Positions 1 through 9,441 of a DNA stretch of 64,000 nt are shown in pieces. The position numbers and the translations under genes are program-made. How positions within the stretch are numbered: position 1 is the first letter of the stretch; each line of letters begins with the position of its first letter. The stretch spans positions 1,178,001-1,242,000 of the forward strand of contig NZ_RAPR01000001.1 of the NCBI RefSeq assembly GCF_003610235.1, written 5' to 3'. This stretch comes from Catellatospora citrea (lineage in GTDB: Bacteria > Actinomycetota > Actinomycetes > Mycobacteriales > Micromonosporaceae). Under the pieces are notes generated by a model. That model made no database searches and had not been told where the DNA came from. It was given only the letters and a program-made list of their open reading frames with translations.

Positions 1-2276
1 TCGCCCACGATGCCGTGCGGCACCGGGCACAGGGCCGCGTCCAGCACGTACGCCGTCGTGTTGGCCAGCGGACGGCCGATGGTCACCGGGCCGTCGCCGG
101 TGAGGTCCGCGGCCGTCGACCACACCGTCGTCTCGGTCGGGCCGTACAGGTTGACCAGGCGCTTCGTGCACGAGCGCAGCTCGGCGGCGAGCGGCGCGGG
201 CAGGGCCTCGGCCCCGCACACCGCGACCACTCCGGGCTCGGCGAAACCGGCGTCGACCAGCCGCCGCCACGTCGACGGGGTCAGGTGGGCGTGGGTGACC
301 CCGGTCAGGCGCAGCAGCTTCAGCAGCAGCTCGCCGTCGCGCGCCTGCTCGGCGGTCGCCAGCACGACCGTGCCGCCGGTGACCAGCGGCAGCCACAGCT
401 CCGGCACCGACATGTCGAACGCCGCCGACGCCACGGCCAGCCACACGTCACCCGGCCCGGTCGGCACCACCTCGGGCAGCGCGTGCAGCAGGTTGACCAC
501 CCCGCGATGCTCCACCGTCACTCCCTTGGGGCGGCCGGTCGAACCTGACGTGTAGATCACGTAACAGAGCCCGGGTTCGTGCCGGTCCGGCGCGGCCGGG
601 CCGTCGGTGGCAGCCAGGGTCTCGCCGAGCACGGTCACGCCGTCGCCGTCGGCCGTCAGCACCGCGGCCGGGCGCGCGTCGGCAAGCAGGCCGTCGCGCC
701 GGGCCTCGGGGTGCTCCGGGTCCAGCGGGAGGTACGCCGCGCCGGTGCGCAGCACGCCGAGCAGCGCGGGCAGCAGCCGCGACGTGCGGGGCAGGCACAC
801 CGCGACGAGGTCGCCGGGGCCGATCCCGCGCTCACGCAGCAGTGCCGCGACCGCCGCGGCCTCGGCGTCGAGCTGGGCGTACGTCATCGCGCTGTCGGCG
901 GCGACCACCGCGATGGCGTCCGGCCGGGCCGCGATCCGCGCGTCGACGAGTTCGTGCAGGGTCTGCGGCCCGGTGACGGTCCGCCCTGTGTCGTTCCACG
1001 CGGCCAGCAGGTCGTGTTCGGACCGGTCGAGGAGGTCGAGATCGGGCAGTGGCGCGTCCGGCCGCCCCGCGAAGCCGTCGAGCAAGATCCGCAGGTGTGC
1101 GCCGATGCGGGCGGCGTCGGCGGGGTCCAGGCGGGACGGGTCGACGTGCAGCAGGACGGGCAGTTCCGGCGCGCCGGGGTCGTCGAGCAGCTGGACGTGC
1201 AGGGCGTTGCGGGCGGCGTGGTGGAACGCCGTCCACTCGACCCGCGCGTCGAGCCCGGCGAAGACCGGCGCGGGCCGGGTCCGGCGGCGGTAGCTGACCG
1301 AGACCGGGGTGAGCGCGGCGCGGGGGGCGAGGCCGGACACGGCCCGGGACAGCGGCACGGCGCGCAGCGGGTAGGTCTCCCGCAGCAGCCCCCGCGCCTG
1401 CGCGACGCGTTCCCGCACGGTGCGCGGGTCGGCCGGGTCGGTCGCGGGTATGCCGACGGGCAGCTCGTTGACGTGCAGCCCGATCCGGTCGTGCCCGTCG
1501 GCGGGCCGGGTGCCGAGGTCGACACCGATCACGGGGGCCGGGTCGCCGTACCGGTCGAGCAGCGTGAGCAGCCCGGCGAGCACCACCTCGAACGTCGTCG
1601 CGCCCAGCTCCGCGGCGACCGCCCGGACCGTCACCGCGTCCAGCTCCAGCGGCACCGCCACACCTGGCCGCGCACCGGGCGACGTGGTCGCCCGCAGTCC
1701 CGGCAGGCTGGGCTCACCCGGAGCCCGGAACGCCCGCGCCCAGTGTTCGACGGCTTGTGGCAGGAGCGCGGCAACACGGTCCGACTCGCCGCGCAGGCTC
1801 GCGGTCGCGGCAGCCCCGGTGGTGGTTCCGTCCGGTGTGGAGTATGCCGCTGCCAGGTCGGCGAGCAGGATCTCCTTGGACTCGCCGTCGAACACCAGGT
1901 GGTGCGCGACGATCAGCAGCAGGTGCCGGCCCGGCCCGGCCGGCACCAGGTCGAACCTGATCAGCGGCCCTGACGCCAGGTCGAACGGCGCGAGCGTGCG
2001 CTCCCGGACGAACGCCGGCAGATCCTCCGGTGCGTCGCCCACCACCAGCGACGGCGGGCAGGCCGCCGGGGTCAGCAGCAGGTCCCCGTCGCGCTCGGCG
2101 AACGCGCACGACAGCACCGGGTGCCGGGCGACCGCCACCGCGCAGGCGTCCGCCAGCCGGGCCGGATCGAGCGGGCCGTCGAGCCAGACCGGCAGCGGCA
2201 TGTGGTACGCCGTGGCGGCCAGGCCGAGGCGCTCGGTCAGCCACATGCCGTGCTGGGCGGGGGTGGCGGTGCTCAT
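1..2276 (-). CDS. Nonribosomal peptide synthetase, C-A (partial, runs off left edge)
   Basis: Multidomain NRPS subunit; about 758 codons are visible and the 3' end lies outside the window. The N-terminal condensation (C) domain carries an intact HHLVFDG motif near residue 126. It is followed by an adenylation (A) domain with the A3 core YTSGSTGRPKG near residue 572 and the A5 core LYGPTETT further on. A carrier domain is expected beyond the edge. The ATG at 2276 overlaps the TGA of the upstream NRPS gene (ATGA), so the two are translationally coupled and probably act as consecutive modules. The preceding subunit already ends in a C domain, so two C domains meet at this junction. Substrate specificity cannot be assigned here because the binding-pocket residues were not aligned. 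Family identity is secure; product unknown. Confidence 0.93.
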   Translation of the reverse strand, partial: MSTATPAQHGMWLTERLGLAATAYHMPLPVWLDGPLDPARLADACAVAVARHPVLSCAFAERDGDLLLTPAACPPSLVVGDAPEDLPAFVRERTLAPFDLASGPLIRFDLVPAGPGRHLLLIVAHHLVFDGESKEILLADLAAAYSTPDGTTTGAAATASLRGESDRVAALLPQAVEHWARAFRAPGEPSLPGLRATTSPGARPGVAVPLELDAVTVRAVAAELGATTFEVVLAGLLTLLDRYGDPAPVIGVDLGTRPADGHDRIGLHVNELPVGIPATDPADPRTVRERVAQARGLLRETYPLRAVPLSRAVSGLAPRAALTPVSVSYRRRTRPAPVFAGLDARVEWTAFHHAARNALHVQLLDDPGAPELPVLLHVDPSRLDPADAARIGAHLRILLDGFAGRPDAPLPDLDLLDRSEHDLLAAWNDTGRTVTGPQTLHELVDARIAARPDAIAVVAADSAMTYAQLDAEAAAVAALLRERGIGPGDLVAVCLPRTSRLLPALLGVLRTGAAYLPLDPEHPEARRDGLLADARPAAVLTADGDGVTVLGETLAATDGPAAPDRHEPGLCYVIYTSGSTGRPKGVTVEHRGVVNLLHALPEVVPTGPGDVWLAVASAAFDMSVPELWLPLVTGGTVVLATAEQARDGELLLKLLRLTGVTHAHLTPSTWRRLVDAGFAEPGVVAVCGAEALPAPLAAELRSCTKRLVNLYGPTETTVWSTAADLTGDGPVTIGRPLANTTAYVLDAALCPVPHGIVG

Positions 2277-5200
2277 CGCGGAACCTCCTGCGGTGGTGCG
2301 GGGGCGAGCTCGCGTGCCGCGTGCTCGAACAGCTCGGTGACCCGCCCGGCGAGCGTGTCCATCTCGGACCGGTCGAAGGCGTGGTGGTTCCAGAGCAGGT
2401 GCGCGACCAGCGAACCGTCCGGATGCTCGACGACCGCCAGCTCGGGAGCCTGCAGGTCGGGCAGCCCCCCGGGCGTGGGCCAGTCCGCGTCGAGCGCCCG
2501 GGGCAGCTCGAACGACTCCGACTCCAGTCCCGGCAGGTGCGCCTGGCCGCCCCAGGTCTCCACCCGCAGCCAGGCCGCGCCGGTGTGCCGCAGGTAGAAC
2601 TCGGCGAACGGGTAGTGCTGGTGGTCCAGCGCGGAGAGGACGGTCCGCCGGGTCCGGGCCAGCAGCTCAGCGGCGGACGGGGCGCCGGAGGTGTCCACCC
2701 GCAGTAGCAGCGACTGGCTCAGACAGCCGATCAGCGCCTCGCTGCCGGGCCGGGTGCGGCCGGGCACCGGCGACATCAGCACGATGTCGCCGGTGCCGGT
2801 GCGTTCCGACAGCGCCGCCGCCCAGCACGACGCGATCAGCATGAATGGGGTCGCGCCCTGGGCCGCGGCGGCCCGCCGCAGCCCGTCGCCGAGCGTGCCG
2901 GGCAGCGGGAACTCCAGCGCGGCGCTGCGCAGCCGGACCGCCTCCCGGCGACCGCGGAACGGCGTCAGGTGGGCGGGCGCGCCGTCGAGCGTCCGCCGCC
3001 AGTGCGGCAGGGTGACCTGCCATTGTCGCCGGGTGTGCGCGACGAAGTCGCGCAGTGGCGTGCCCGGGGCGGCGGCGGGTAGCGGGGCGCCACCGCGCAG
3101 TGCCGCGTACGCGACGCCGATCTCGTGCAGCAGCGGCCCCATCGACGCGCCGTCGCAGACCAGGTGGTGCACGGCCAGCCCGAGCACGTGGTCGTCGGGA
3201 CCGACGGTGGCGACGATCGCCCGCACCAGCGGCCCGCGTGCCGTGTCGAAGCCGCCTTCCCGGTCGGCCCGGCACAGCTGCCCGGCGTGGTCGAGGTCGC
3301 GGGCCGCGACGGCGGTCACCACCGGTGGGCAGTGGCCGAGCACCCGCGCCCGGTGCCGCCCGTCCGGAGCACGGTCGAACACGGTCCGCAGCGCCTCCTG
3401 CCGCTGCGCCACCACGGTCAGCGCCCGCTCCAGCAACCCGACATCGAGCTCGTCCCGCACCCTGATGCCGACACTGATCGGCCCGACATCCCGGGGCTCC
3501 CCGGTCGCCCACATCCAGACCAGCATGCTCTCCTGAGTGGACGCCAGCGGCATCTCCCCCACCGCAGGCCCGCCATCCACGCCCGCACCCGACCCGCCGC
3601 CCCCGGCCTGTCCCCCGGGCCCGTCCGGCCCGCGAAGATCGCTGTCCTGGGTCGAGAACTGCGGTCCAGCCTCACTTTCCGACCCGAAACGGCGATCACC
3701 GCCCGCGGCGGCCCGCTCCGGCGGGGTGGCGGGCGGCTCAGCCGAGAGCCGTTCGGCCTGGGTGGCGAGTAGGGGGGTGTCGAAGATGAGAGAGACCGGG
3801 ATGTCGCGGGCGAAGTGGGCGGCGGCGAGGGCGGCCAGGTGGGTGGCGCGCATCGAGTCGCCGCCGAGGGCGAAGAAGTCGTCGCCGACGCCGACCTCGG
3901 GCACCCGCAGCACCGCGCACCACAGCGCGGCCAGCGCCACCTCGGCCTCGGTGCGGGGCGCGACCCGGGCCGGGGCCTGCGCGAACAGCTCCCGCAGTGG
4001 GCCCTTGCGCACCTTGCCGCCGTCGTTGCGCGGCAGCGCGGCCACGGCGACGATCCGGGTCGGCAGCTCGTAGGGCGCGAGCCGGTCGGCGAGGAACGCC
4101 CGCAGTCCGGCCAGTGCCGACCGGTCGCGCAGCTCGACCGCGGCGGCGACCGTCGCGCCCATCACCGGGTGCGGCAGGCCGAGCACTGCCGCGCCGAGCA
4201 CGTCCGGGTGCTCGTGCAGGGCCGCCTCGACCCGCAGCGTGGAGACCCGGTGCGCGCCCGCGTTGACCAGGTCGGACTCGCGGTCGACCAGGAAGAGGTA
4301 GCCGTCGGCGTCGCGGTAGCCGAGGTCGCCCATGCGCACCCAGCCGTCGCGGAACACGGCGGCGCTCGCATCGGGGTCGCCGTGGTACGCCCGCACCGCG
4401 TCGCCCGCGCGCAGCCACACCTCGCCGGTCTCGCCCGGCCCGGCGACGGTGCCGTCGGCGGTGAGGATGCGCAGCTCCGCCCCGCCCTCGGCCCGGCCGA
4501 CCGAGGCGGGTCGCTCAGGATCGAAGACCATGCTGGTATGCGCGGGCGCGGCCTCGGTCGACGTGTAGTTGTTGACGATCACGGCTTCCGGCAGCGCCGC
4601 CGCCAGCGCCCGGGCCACCGCGGGCGGCAGGGCCGCGGCGGTGCACGACACCAGCTGCACCGCGTCGAGGTCGCAGCGCTCGAAGACGCCCGCCTCCAGC
4701 AGCGCGCTCGCCATCGCGGGCACCAGGAACAGGGTGCCGACGCCGAGGGCCTGCGCGGTGCGGGCGTACGCCCACGGGTCGAAGGCCGCGATGGTGACCA
4801 CCGTGGGCCGCGCGACCAGCGCGGTGACCAGCATCGTCTGCGCGGCGTTGGTGCCGAGCGGGAACGCGTGCAGCGCGTGTCGCGAGTGCGCCAGCGGCGG
4901 CCGCGCCGGGTCGATGCCGTGGGTGAGGCTGGCGTGGCTCGCGGCCACGCCCTTCGGCGTGCCGGTGGTGCCGGAGGTGTAGACGATCTGCGCGGTCTGT
5001 CCGGGTGACACGGCCGGCAGCGGTGTGGTGTCACCGGCGTCCAGCTCGGACAGCGCCCAGCCGCGTGCGCCGACGACCACCCGTGCCCCGGCGTGTTCGA
5101 GCAGTTCCCGAAGCCGAGCCTCGGGCGAGGCCGCCGAGAGCGGCACGGCCACCGCGCCGATCCCGGTGACCGCCGCGTACGCGACCGCGAAGTCGAGCCA

Positions 5201-5413
5201 TTCCGTGCCGTCGAACACGAGGCCCACCCGGTCGCCGGGCGCGACGCCCTTGCCGAGCAGCCCGTGCCCGACGGCCGTGGCCCGGGTGTGCCACGCCGCC
5301 GCGGTGAGTTCCGTGGGCCCCGCCCCCTCCCCGCCGGCCAGGTGCAGCGCGACATGTCCGGGTCGCGCCGCCGCGAGGGCGGCCAGCAGGTCGGGGAGGG
5401 TGCGGGACGTCAT
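2273..5413 (-). CDS. Nonribosomal peptide synthetase, A-T-C
   Basis: A 1046-residue NRPS. The A domain comes first: A3 motif YTSGTTGTPKG at residues 145-155, an A7-like MGDLGYRDADGYLF, and A10 NDGGKVRKG. A carrier domain follows with its phosphopantetheine site in LGGDSMRAT (Ser near 518). After a Gly/Pro/Asp-rich linker of about 60 residues comes a complete C domain with HHLVCDG near residue 749. The protein has no N-terminal C domain, as in a loading module, so it may start the peptide assembly. It begins 4 bases after the stop of the SGNH hydrolase gene with no clear Shine-Dalgarno of its own, and its stop overlaps the next NRPS start. The A domain is compact and CoA-ligase-like in its N-terminal part; whether it activates an amino acid or a carboxylic acid is open. 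Confidence 0.93.
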   Translation of the reverse strand: MTSRTLPDLLAALAAARPGHVALHLAGGEGAGPTELTAAAWHTRATAVGHGLLGKGVAPGDRVGLVFDGTEWLDFAVAYAAVTGIGAVAVPLSAASPEARLRELLEHAGARVVVGARGWALSELDAGDTTPLPAVSPGQTAQIVYTSGTTGTPKGVAASHASLTHGIDPARPPLAHSRHALHAFPLGTNAAQTMLVTALVARPTVVTIAAFDPWAYARTAQALGVGTLFLVPAMASALLEAGVFERCDLDAVQLVSCTAAALPPAVARALAAALPEAVIVNNYTSTEAAPAHTSMVFDPERPASVGRAEGGAELRILTADGTVAGPGETGEVWLRAGDAVRAYHGDPDASAAVFRDGWVRMGDLGYRDADGYLFLVDRESDLVNAGAHRVSTLRVEAALHEHPDVLGAAVLGLPHPVMGATVAAAVELRDRSALAGLRAFLADRLAPYELPTRIVAVAALPRNDGGKVRKGPLRELFAQAPARVAPRTEAEVALAALWCAVLRVPEVGVGDDFFALGGDSMRATHLAALAAAHFARDIPVSLIFDTPLLATQAERLSAEPPATPPERAAAGGDRRFGSESEAGPQFSTQDSDLRGPDGPGGQAGGGGSGAGVDGGPAVGEMPLASTQESMLVWMWATGEPRDVGPISVGIRVRDELDVGLLERALTVVAQRQEALRTVFDRAPDGRHRARVLGHCPPVVTAVAARDLDHAGQLCRADREGGFDTARGPLVRAIVATVGPDDHVLGLAVHHLVCDGASMGPLLHEIGVAYAALRGGAPLPAAAPGTPLRDFVAHTRRQWQVTLPHWRRTLDGAPAHLTPFRGRREAVRLRSAALEFPLPGTLGDGLRRAAAAQGATPFMLIASCWAAALSERTGTGDIVLMSPVPGRTRPGSEALIGCLSQSLLLRVDTSGAPSAAELLARTRRTVLSALDHQHYPFAEFYLRHTGAAWLRVETWGGQAHLPGLESESFELPRALDADWPTPGGLPDLQAPELAVVEHPDGSLVAHLLWNHHAFDRSEMDTLAGRVTELFEHAARELAPAPPQEVPR

Positions 5414-5417
5414 CGGG

Positions 5418-6704
5418 TCACAGCAGCCAGAGCGGTACGGCCGCGGCCAGGGCCTGGGCGCCGGTGTCGTTGGGGTGGATGTGGTCGCCGCTGTCGTAGG
5501 CGGGCAGCACCTTGCTCGGCGCGGCCGGGTCGCGCAGCACCTTGTCGAAGTCGACCAGCGCGTCGAACTCGTTGTCGCCGCGCAGCCAGGTGTTGACCGC
5601 CTGGCGGACGGCCTCCTTCTCCGGCGTCCACGACGAGTAGCCCTCGAACGGGCCCAGCGTCGCCACGACGACCCGTACGCCGCGGTCCTTGGCCTGGATC
5701 GCCAGCTGGCGCAGGCCGCCGATGATCTGCTCGGCCGGGAAGCCGGACAGGTGCACGTCGTTGATGCCGAGTTCGACGATGACGGTGCGCACGCCGGGCT
5801 GGCTGAACACGTCGTCGTCGAGGCGGGCCAGCGCGCTGTCGCCCAGGGCCGGGGTGTTGATGGCCAGTCCGTCGCGGGTGACCTGGTTTCCGGCGAGGCT
5901 CACGTTGAGCACGCCGGGGTCGCCCAGTGCGGGCCAGGTGCCGGTCACGCGGCCGGCGAGGTAGTCGGGCCAGCGGGTGTTCGCGTTGAGCGTGGCGCCC
6001 GACCCGTCGCTGATCGAGTCGCCGAGCACGACCACCGTGCCCAGCCCGGTCTTGGTGAGGACCTCGATGCCGGCCAGGTAGTAGAAGTGGTTGTAGGCGG
6101 CGGTCTGCCCGGTGCCGTCGGCGGTGTCGGCCTTGTCGCCGGCGTAGATGTAGGAGGTCTGCCGGGCGGTCCAGTGCCAGGACGTGGCTCCGGTCGGGGT
6201 CGGCAGGTACAGCGTCACGGCCAGTTCCTGCAGCGTGGAGACGGGCAGGTCGATCGGGTCGGTCAGCAGCTCCGCGCCCTTGTAGACGGTCGCGGACTCG
6301 CTGCCGTTGAAGGTGATCTCGCGGATGCTGCCGGGCTGCAGGGTGGGCGAGCCGGGCGTGGTGGGCAGGCCGACGCTGGCGTGGCCGATGGTCAGTGGGC
6401 CGGTGCCGTACGCGTTGGTGATCCGCAGGCGGACCTTCTCCCCGCCGAGGGAGATCCGGACGAGCTGGCGGATCGACTGGTCGGTGAAGCCGTTGAGCGA
6501 GCTGCCGGTGTTGGCCAGGCTCGGCGCGGTGAGTGCGGTCCCCCAGGTCCCCACCCAGCGGCCGGGCAGACTGCCGGAGGCCGGGCCGGCCGCGGCGACC
6601 AGCGTGGTCGCGAGCAGGCCGAGACCGGCGAGGCCGGCGGCGACGCGCCGGCCGACCCGGCTCGTCCCGGCACGCGATGTGCCGCGCGTCGATTCTGTGA
6701 TCAC
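5418..6704 (-). CDS. Secreted SGNH/GDSL-family hydrolase
   Basis: Exported esterase-like enzyme of 428 residues. The GTG at 6704 was chosen because GGAGG lies 8 bases upstream; a longer reading frame exists but lacks such a site. The N-terminus has an arginine-containing stretch, a hydrophobic core (about residues 20-38) and an Ala-rich cleavage region typical of a signal peptide. SGNH block I is GDSISDGSG, the Asn block is the ELGINDVH region and the Asp/His pair is DHIHPND near the C-terminus. Family members usually deacylate polysaccharides or lipids. It is unusual that this gene heads an operon with two NRPS genes (4-base gap). It could act on the exported peptide, or it could simply share a promoter that is also used for polysaccharide-degradation genes. 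Confidence 0.88.
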   Translation of the reverse strand: MITESTRGTSRAGTSRVGRRVAAGLAGLGLLATTLVAAAGPASGSLPGRWVGTWGTALTAPSLANTGSSLNGFTDQSIRQLVRISLGGEKVRLRITNAYGTGPLTIGHASVGLPTTPGSPTLQPGSIREITFNGSESATVYKGAELLTDPIDLPVSTLQELAVTLYLPTPTGATSWHWTARQTSYIYAGDKADTADGTGQTAAYNHFYYLAGIEVLTKTGLGTVVVLGDSISDGSGATLNANTRWPDYLAGRVTGTWPALGDPGVLNVSLAGNQVTRDGLAINTPALGDSALARLDDDVFSQPGVRTVIVELGINDVHLSGFPAEQIIGGLRQLAIQAKDRGVRVVVATLGPFEGYSSWTPEKEAVRQAVNTWLRGDNEFDALVDFDKVLRDPAAPSKVLPAYDSGDHIHPNDTGAQALAAAVPLWLL

Positions 6705-6778
6705 TTGTGGAACCTCCGTCGATTCCCGAGGGGGATGTGGCGGGCTGTCCCGCCGACGCGACCACGATGCCAATAAAT

Positions 6779-6796
6779 AGTTAAGTTTCTTAGGTA
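6779..6796. promoter_or_regulatory. AT-rich palindromic site upstream of the SGNH-NRPS operon
   Basis: The core TAAG-TTT-CTTA at 6782-6792 is a perfect inverted repeat with a 3-base centre inside a short AT-rich island, which stands out in this GC-rich sequence. The first ten bases (AGTTAAGTTT) are identical to the left half of the palindrome at 55253-55270. It lies about 75 bases upstream of the GTG at 6704 and is a plausible operator or promoter element. The binding protein is unknown. Confidence 0.45.
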
Positions 6797-6863
6797 CAAA
6801 GCTGTGATCAAGGCTGCCGGTTCGGATGATTTAAATGGCCCCATCTATCGATGGCATCTAGGC

Positions 6864-6897
6864 GGCGGGCCGCCCGGGGGGCGCCGGGCGGCCCGCC
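6864..6897 (-). terminator. GC-rich hairpin after the glycosyltransferase gene
   Basis: Two perfect 14-base arms (6864-6877 and 6884-6897) enclose a 6-base loop, starting 3 bases past the glycosyltransferase stop codon. There is no U-tract, as is common for actinobacterial terminators. It would separate the GT/C-domain transcript from the SGNH-NRPS operon. Confidence 0.7.
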
Positions 6898-6899
6898 GT

Positions 6900-8135
6900 C
6901 TATCCCTGAGGGGCCAGGGTTCGTACGCCTGCGACGCCGCGCTGGGCGGGCTCTCGCAGGCAGGACTCGATGACGTCCGCGGCCCGGGCCGCGCCGCCCG
7001 CGGCCAGCACCTCGGCCCGCATCGCGGCGACGCCCGCCGCGATGCGGGGGTCCGCGGCCACCCGGTGCACCGCCTCGCGCAGGCGGGCCGGGGTGAGCCC
7101 GTCCAACTGCAGCGACGCGCCGATGCCGGTGTCGACGATGCGGGCGGCGTTGAGGTCCTGCTCCAGCGTGCGGGCCACGGCCACGTGCGGGACGCCGGCC
7201 TGCACGCCCTCCATCACCCCGCCCAGCCCGCCGTGGGAGACGAACACCCGCGCGTGCGCCAGCACCGCCAGCTGCGGCACCACCGGCATGACCTGCACGT
7301 TCGGCGGCGGCGTGCCCAGCGAGAGCGGGTCGAGGCGGCGGCCCACGGCCAGCACCACGTGCCACGGCGTGCCCGCGAACGCCTCGAACACCAGGCGGTA
7401 GAAGTCGGGCCAGTGGTTGTTGAGCGTGCCGAGCGACACCAGCGCCACCGGCGCGCCGTCGGCCGGCGGCGACCAGGGCACATCACCGGCGCGCGGGGTC
7501 GTGCACGGCCCGACGAAGGAGAACTCCTCGCCGAAGGCCGCGCCCGCGTACTGGAACGCCCGCGGCAGGAAGGCCAGGTGGCGCACCACCCGTGGGGCGA
7601 GGAAGTCCTCCGCGGGCAGCTCGGTCAGCCCGCGCCCGGCCAGGAAGCGCTCCAGCCCCAGCGTGTATTCGGCCAGCGTCGGATGTCCGAAGTCGACCGG
7701 GACGGCCTCGTTCAGCGACCACGGCCCCGCCGAGACGATCATCGGCCAGAGCTGGATCGCGGGGATGCCGTGGGTGTGCGCGAACACGTGCCCGGCGAAC
7801 GCCATCCGGTCGAACAGCACCAGGTCCGGCGGGTCGGCCAGCAGGGCCGGTTCCAGCTGCGGCAGGGTGTGCTCGGTCTCGGCGAGGAAGTTGAGCAGGC
7901 TGCGTCCGATGTGCTCGGCGCGGCCCGGGGTGCGCGCCTCCGGGTCGGTGTCGCCCGGCCTGGTCGAGGTGTACGGGATCACCCGCGCCCCCGCCGCGGC
8001 CACGTACGCGGCCCGGTCGGCGGTCGCGGCGTAGCTGACCCGGTGCCCGCGCCGCACCAGCTCGGCGACCACACCCAGGGTCGGGAACAGGTGCCCGAGT
8101 GCCGGGATGTTGAAGAACGCGACGTGGCTACCCAT
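6900..8135 (-). CDS. Macrolide-type glycosyltransferase (GT1, MGT family)
   Basis: A 411-residue GT-B fold enzyme of the macrolide glycosyltransferase type, which transfers a sugar from an NDP-sugar to a small-molecule acceptor. The N-terminus shows the acceptor-side pattern NIPALGHLFPTLGVVAELV with the conserved His. The C-terminal donor site has FVSHGGLGGVMEG near residue 305 followed by GVPHVAVARTLEQDLNA, which matches the family signature HGGxxSxxE...GxPxxxxPxxxDQ with a conservative change near its end. The ATG at 8135 lies inside the end of the upstream C-domain gene (8-base overlap), so the two are co-translated. Its position next to NRPS genes suggests that it glycosylates the peptide product, or that it inactivates it for self-resistance. 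No sugar-biosynthesis genes are seen in the window. Confidence 0.88.
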   Translation of the reverse strand: MGSHVAFFNIPALGHLFPTLGVVAELVRRGHRVSYAATADRAAYVAAAGARVIPYTSTRPGDTDPEARTPGRAEHIGRSLLNFLAETEHTLPQLEPALLADPPDLVLFDRMAFAGHVFAHTHGIPAIQLWPMIVSAGPWSLNEAVPVDFGHPTLAEYTLGLERFLAGRGLTELPAEDFLAPRVVRHLAFLPRAFQYAGAAFGEEFSFVGPCTTPRAGDVPWSPPADGAPVALVSLGTLNNHWPDFYRLVFEAFAGTPWHVVLAVGRRLDPLSLGTPPPNVQVMPVVPQLAVLAHARVFVSHGGLGGVMEGVQAGVPHVAVARTLEQDLNAARIVDTGIGASLQLDGLTPARLREAVHRVAADPRIAAGVAAMRAEVLAAGGAARAADVIESCLREPAQRGVAGVRTLAPQG

Positions 8136-9441
8136 GGCGGGCCGCCACGGGGAAGACCGCCGTCGTCGCACCCTCGGCCAGGTCCCGCAGCACCGCGACG
8201 ATCTCGTCGGCCAGCGCGGCGGCGGTGTCCGCGGTGAACAGCCCGGTGTCGTAGCGCAGCGTCAGCTCCAGCCCGTCGGGCTCGCGCCAGGCGTCCACCC
8301 CCAGGTCGTGCAGGATCTGCGGGGCGGCCTGGGCGAACGGCCGCCAGTGCGGGTCGACCGGCCCGCCGGCGGTGTGCGTGTGCAGCGCCGCCGTCACCTG
8401 GAAGACCGGGGTGCGGGAGCGGTCGGCGTCCGGGTCGACCGCGGCGACGACCTGCCCGAACGGCACCGCCTGCCGGGCCAGCGCGTCGATCGTCGCGGCG
8501 CGCACCCGGCCCAGCAGGTCGCCGAGATCCGGATCACCGGACAGGTCGACGCGCAGCGCGATCGTGTTGGCGAACAGGCCCACCGTGCGCTCGGTCTCCT
8601 CCAGCAGGCGGCCGGACACCGGCATGCCCAGGCACAGGTCGGTCTGCCCGGAGCGCCGTGCGAGCACCACCAGCAGTGCGGTGACCAGCGCCATGTACGA
8701 CGTGGCCCGCCGCTGCCGGGCGAAGCGGTCCAGCGCGTCCGCGACCGGCGCGGCGACGTGCACGTCGACCTGGCCGCCGCGGAGCGTCTTGGCCGGTGGC
8801 CGCGGCAGGTCGGTGGGCAGCTCCAGCGGCGGCACGCCGCGCAGCCGGTCGGCCCACCAGGCCAGATCCTCGGCTCCGGTGGTGTCGGCGCACTGCCAGG
8901 CGGCGAAGTCGGCGTACCCGATGAACGGCTCGGGCAGCGGTTCGCCCCGGTAGAGCGCCATCGCCTCGCGTTGCAGGATCATGGTCGACTCGCCGTCGGC
9001 CAGGATGTGGTGCACCGCCAGGCACCACACGTGGTCGGCCGGACCGAGCCGGATCAACCGCGAGCGCACCAGCGTGCCGCCGGCGAGGTCGAGCAGCGTC
9101 CTGGCCAGCTCCGCGACCAGCTCACGCCCCCGGGCGGGCGGGTCGGCCTCATCGGACACGTCGAGCAGCTCCGTCACCAGGCCGCCCGGTGGCGCGATGA
9201 CCTGCCGCGGCCCGTCGTCGTCAACGGTGAACGTGGTGCGCAGGGCGTCGTGCCGGTCGGCGAGCGCGTCGACGGCCGCCGTGAAGGCGGGCACGTCCAG
9301 CGGCGCGGTGATGCGGTCGGCGATCACCACGATCGGCGACGCGTCGCCCTCGTACGCGGTGCACAGGTGCCACCACCGCTGCTGCAGCAGGGACAGCGGC
9401 GCGGTGCCGGACGGTGTGGCGCGACGTGGGATGACCTGCAC
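8128..9441 (-). CDS. Stand-alone NRPS condensation-domain protein
   Basis: A 437-residue protein that is essentially one condensation domain. The catalytic motif HHILADG is intact near residue 140, with LPTDLPRP and the later GMPVSGR and VGLFANT blocks in the usual order. It has no adenylation or carrier domain, so it must act in trans on carrier-bound substrates or form an ester or amide with a free acceptor. The start is a GTG at 9441 preceded by GGAGG about 9 bases upstream. The 3' end overlaps the glycosyltransferase start. This is the third C domain in the locus and all three have intact HHxxxDG. Confidence 0.9.
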   Translation of the reverse strand: MQVIPRRATPSGTAPLSLLQQRWWHLCTAYEGDASPIVVIADRITAPLDVPAFTAAVDALADRHDALRTTFTVDDDGPRQVIAPPGGLVTELLDVSDEADPPARGRELVAELARTLLDLAGGTLVRSRLIRLGPADHVWCLAVHHILADGESTMILQREAMALYRGEPLPEPFIGYADFAAWQCADTTGAEDLAWWADRLRGVPPLELPTDLPRPPAKTLRGGQVDVHVAAPVADALDRFARQRRATSYMALVTALLVVLARRSGQTDLCLGMPVSGRLLEETERTVGLFANTIALRVDLSGDPDLGDLLGRVRAATIDALARQAVPFGQVVAAVDPDADRSRTPVFQVTAALHTHTAGGPVDPHWRPFAQAAPQILHDLGVDAWREPDGLELTLRYDTGLFTADTAAALADEIVAVLRDLAEGATTAVFPVAARHG

